This document shows, one piece after another, positions 62,971 through 64,000 of a stretch of 64,000 nucleotides of DNA (positions are counted from its first letter, which is position 1; each line of letters opens with the position of its first letter). The notes beneath the pieces were generated by a model, which made no database searches, was not told the DNA's origin, and saw only the letters and a program-made list of their open reading frames with translations. The stretch spans positions 62,001-126,000 of the forward strand of contig NZ_LBMW01000003.1 in assembly GCF_026168105.1 (NCBI RefSeq). Direction: 5' to 3'. Source of the stretch: Streptomyces hygroscopicus (GTDB lineage: Bacteria; Actinomycetota; Actinomycetes; Streptomycetales; Streptomycetaceae). The position numbers were made by a program, and so were the translations under genes.

Positions 62971-63199
62971 GTGGCTCGGCGGGTTGTCGGCAGGCCGAGC
63001 CGCCAAGGGGGCCGGGGCGGGGCAGCCGCCGGCCCTCTTGCATCGCGGGCGCGTCGCGCGCCGCGTCGTCAGCTGCCGAGCCGGGAGTGCAAGGGCTGCT
63101 CACCGCGTCCGGCGCCCATGCGGCGTTCGGCCCGCGCCTTGCGGAGCGGCTCCACGGCCTCGGTGTCCTTCTCCCGTTCCGCCTCCCGTCGCCGCGGGC

Positions 63200-63898
63200 T
63201 CAGCCGATGGTCCCCAGCCCGGTACCCGTCGGGCGCGAACCGACCCGGCCGTCCGCGGGCGGGCGGTGATCCCGCCAGGACTGATGGTGTTCCAGCCCGG
63301 ACAGGCGCGCCGCCGCCCCGGCGTGGGCGTCGTCGGCCCGGACCCACGGGCCGTCCGCGGCCGCCGCGTCGGCCAGGGCCAGGGCCAGCTGTTCGATGCT
63401 GTTGTCCAGCGATTCGAGAAGCAGTTCGTCATGGCGGCGCAGTGCCCCGAGCAGGTCCATGGCCTTCTCGTCGTCGGCGAGAGCGGCGATGCTCTCCCCG
63501 GCACGGCAGGCTGCCCGTGCCTGGGCAGCGGCCCCGTACTCGCACTCGGTGGTCCTCAGCAGCTGGCGATCGGTGGCCGGGCGCGCGCCGCGCAGGATGC
63601 CGTCCGCGATCACCGCGCCGGCCTCCAGCGGGATCTGCACGGCACGGCCCAGACCGGACGCGAGCGTGCGGAAGATTTCGACGGTGTCGTACACCAGATG
63701 GCGCGGTCGGATGGCGCGGAGGTGGTCGTCGATACGGGCGATGTGCTCCTGGATGTCGGCGAGGTGGTGTTCCAGCGTCCGGCGGTGCGGACCGTGGGGG
63801 ATGACGGCCATGTCCGCCCGGAACCGGTCGATGACCGCGGCGTGGGCACTTCGGGCGTCTTGCAGCGCAGGGATGAGCGCGTTCGTCGTCACTGTCAT
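63200..63898 (-). CDS. Hypothetical helical protein
   Basis: 232 aa, almost all helical. It begins MTVTTNALIPALQDARSAH and contains HHLADIQEHIARIDDHLRAI and LLRTTECEYGAAAQARAACR, a pattern resembling ferritin-like bundles without obvious metal residues; a polar tail follows. I do not recognise the family. Start ATG at 63898 with AAGGAAG upstream. It is convergent with the aspartate kinase, with a 229-bp gap that shows no gene. Confidence 0.6.
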   Translation of the reverse strand: MTVTTNALIPALQDARSAHAAVIDRFRADMAVIPHGPHRRTLEHHLADIQEHIARIDDHLRAIRPRHLVYDTVEIFRTLASGLGRAVQIPLEAGAVIADGILRGARPATDRQLLRTTECEYGAAAQARAACRAGESIAALADDEKAMDLLGALRRHDELLLESLDNSIEQLALALADAAAADGPWVRADDAHAGAAARLSGLEHHQSWRDHRPPADGRVGSRPTGTGLGTIG

Positions 63899-64000
63899 TG
63901 CCGTGCTTCCTTGTTTCCTTGTCGGAGAGTCTCTCGGGACGGCGGGTGGGGCGATCTGCCCGCGGAGCGGCTGCCCGGCATGGCTGGGCGGCCCCGGGAC

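Overview
The window is chromosomal DNA from a high-GC actinomycete, almost certainly a Streptomyces. GC is about 70 % or more with GC-rich third codon positions, many genes use GTG starts behind GGAGG-type ribosome binding sites, and genus-typical families occur (DUF5133, a DUF5988-like protein, many SpoIIE phosphatases and STAS/HATPase switch proteins, LAL-type LuxR and IclR/GylR regulators). I see no rRNA, tRNA, CRISPR array or insertion sequence.

Layout. (1) 1-4567: partner-switching stress signalling. A four-gene overlapping operon rsbR-rsbS-rsbT-phosphatase (the last cut by the window edge), an upstream SpoIIE phosphatase, a MarR regulator and a STAS antagonist. (2) 4922-13437: assorted genes, namely a 400-aa coiled-coil protein, DUF5133, an N-formylglutamate amidohydrolase-like protein, a fructosamine kinase, a hemerythrin protein and cytochrome bd oxidase cydAB. 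(3) 13490-19648: a carbohydrate locus with two glycosyltransferases, a decayed GT9 glycosyltransferase, a sugar-nucleotide epimerase/decarboxylase and a divergent GH15 enzyme. (4) 19850-31462: a DMT transporter, unknown proteins, a wrecked Imm49 immunity gene, a secreted repeat protein, a rhomboid-like membrane protein, gylR-like plus glpK, an SDR relic, a cupin/alcohol dehydrogenase pair and DUF429. (5) 31514-43934: a transglycosylase-like protein, a P450 + terpene synthase pair followed by a LAL regulator, a YheO-type regulator divergent from a threonine-dehydratase-like enzyme, TetR divergent from an MBL hydrolase, a secreted protein and a membrane SpoIIE phosphatase. (6) 43929-52194: a polyketide locus of a DUF5988-like protein, a stand-alone ketosynthase and a single-module fully reducing PKS. 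(7) 53011-63898: an F420 oxidoreductase, DUF1206, AraC, then a compact operon of a Pls/PosA-type NRPS, a 2,4-diaminobutyrate aminotransferase-like enzyme and a very short aspartate kinase.

Most noteworthy is the last operon. The three genes are spaced for co-expression (4-bp overlap, then 34 bp) and together form a plausible route from aspartate to 2,4-diaminobutyrate to a cationic homopolymer, with aspartate-semialdehyde dehydrogenase supplied from elsewhere. The aspartate kinase has only the catalytic domain and lacks the C-terminal ACT regulatory region, which suggests a kinase freed from feedback control. The terpene synthase (first ligand of the NSE motif replaced by Pro) and the PKS locus (ketosynthase with Gln where the conserved Lys should be) are further specialised-metabolism candidates. 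Several genes are caught in decay: GT9, Imm49 and SDR relics.
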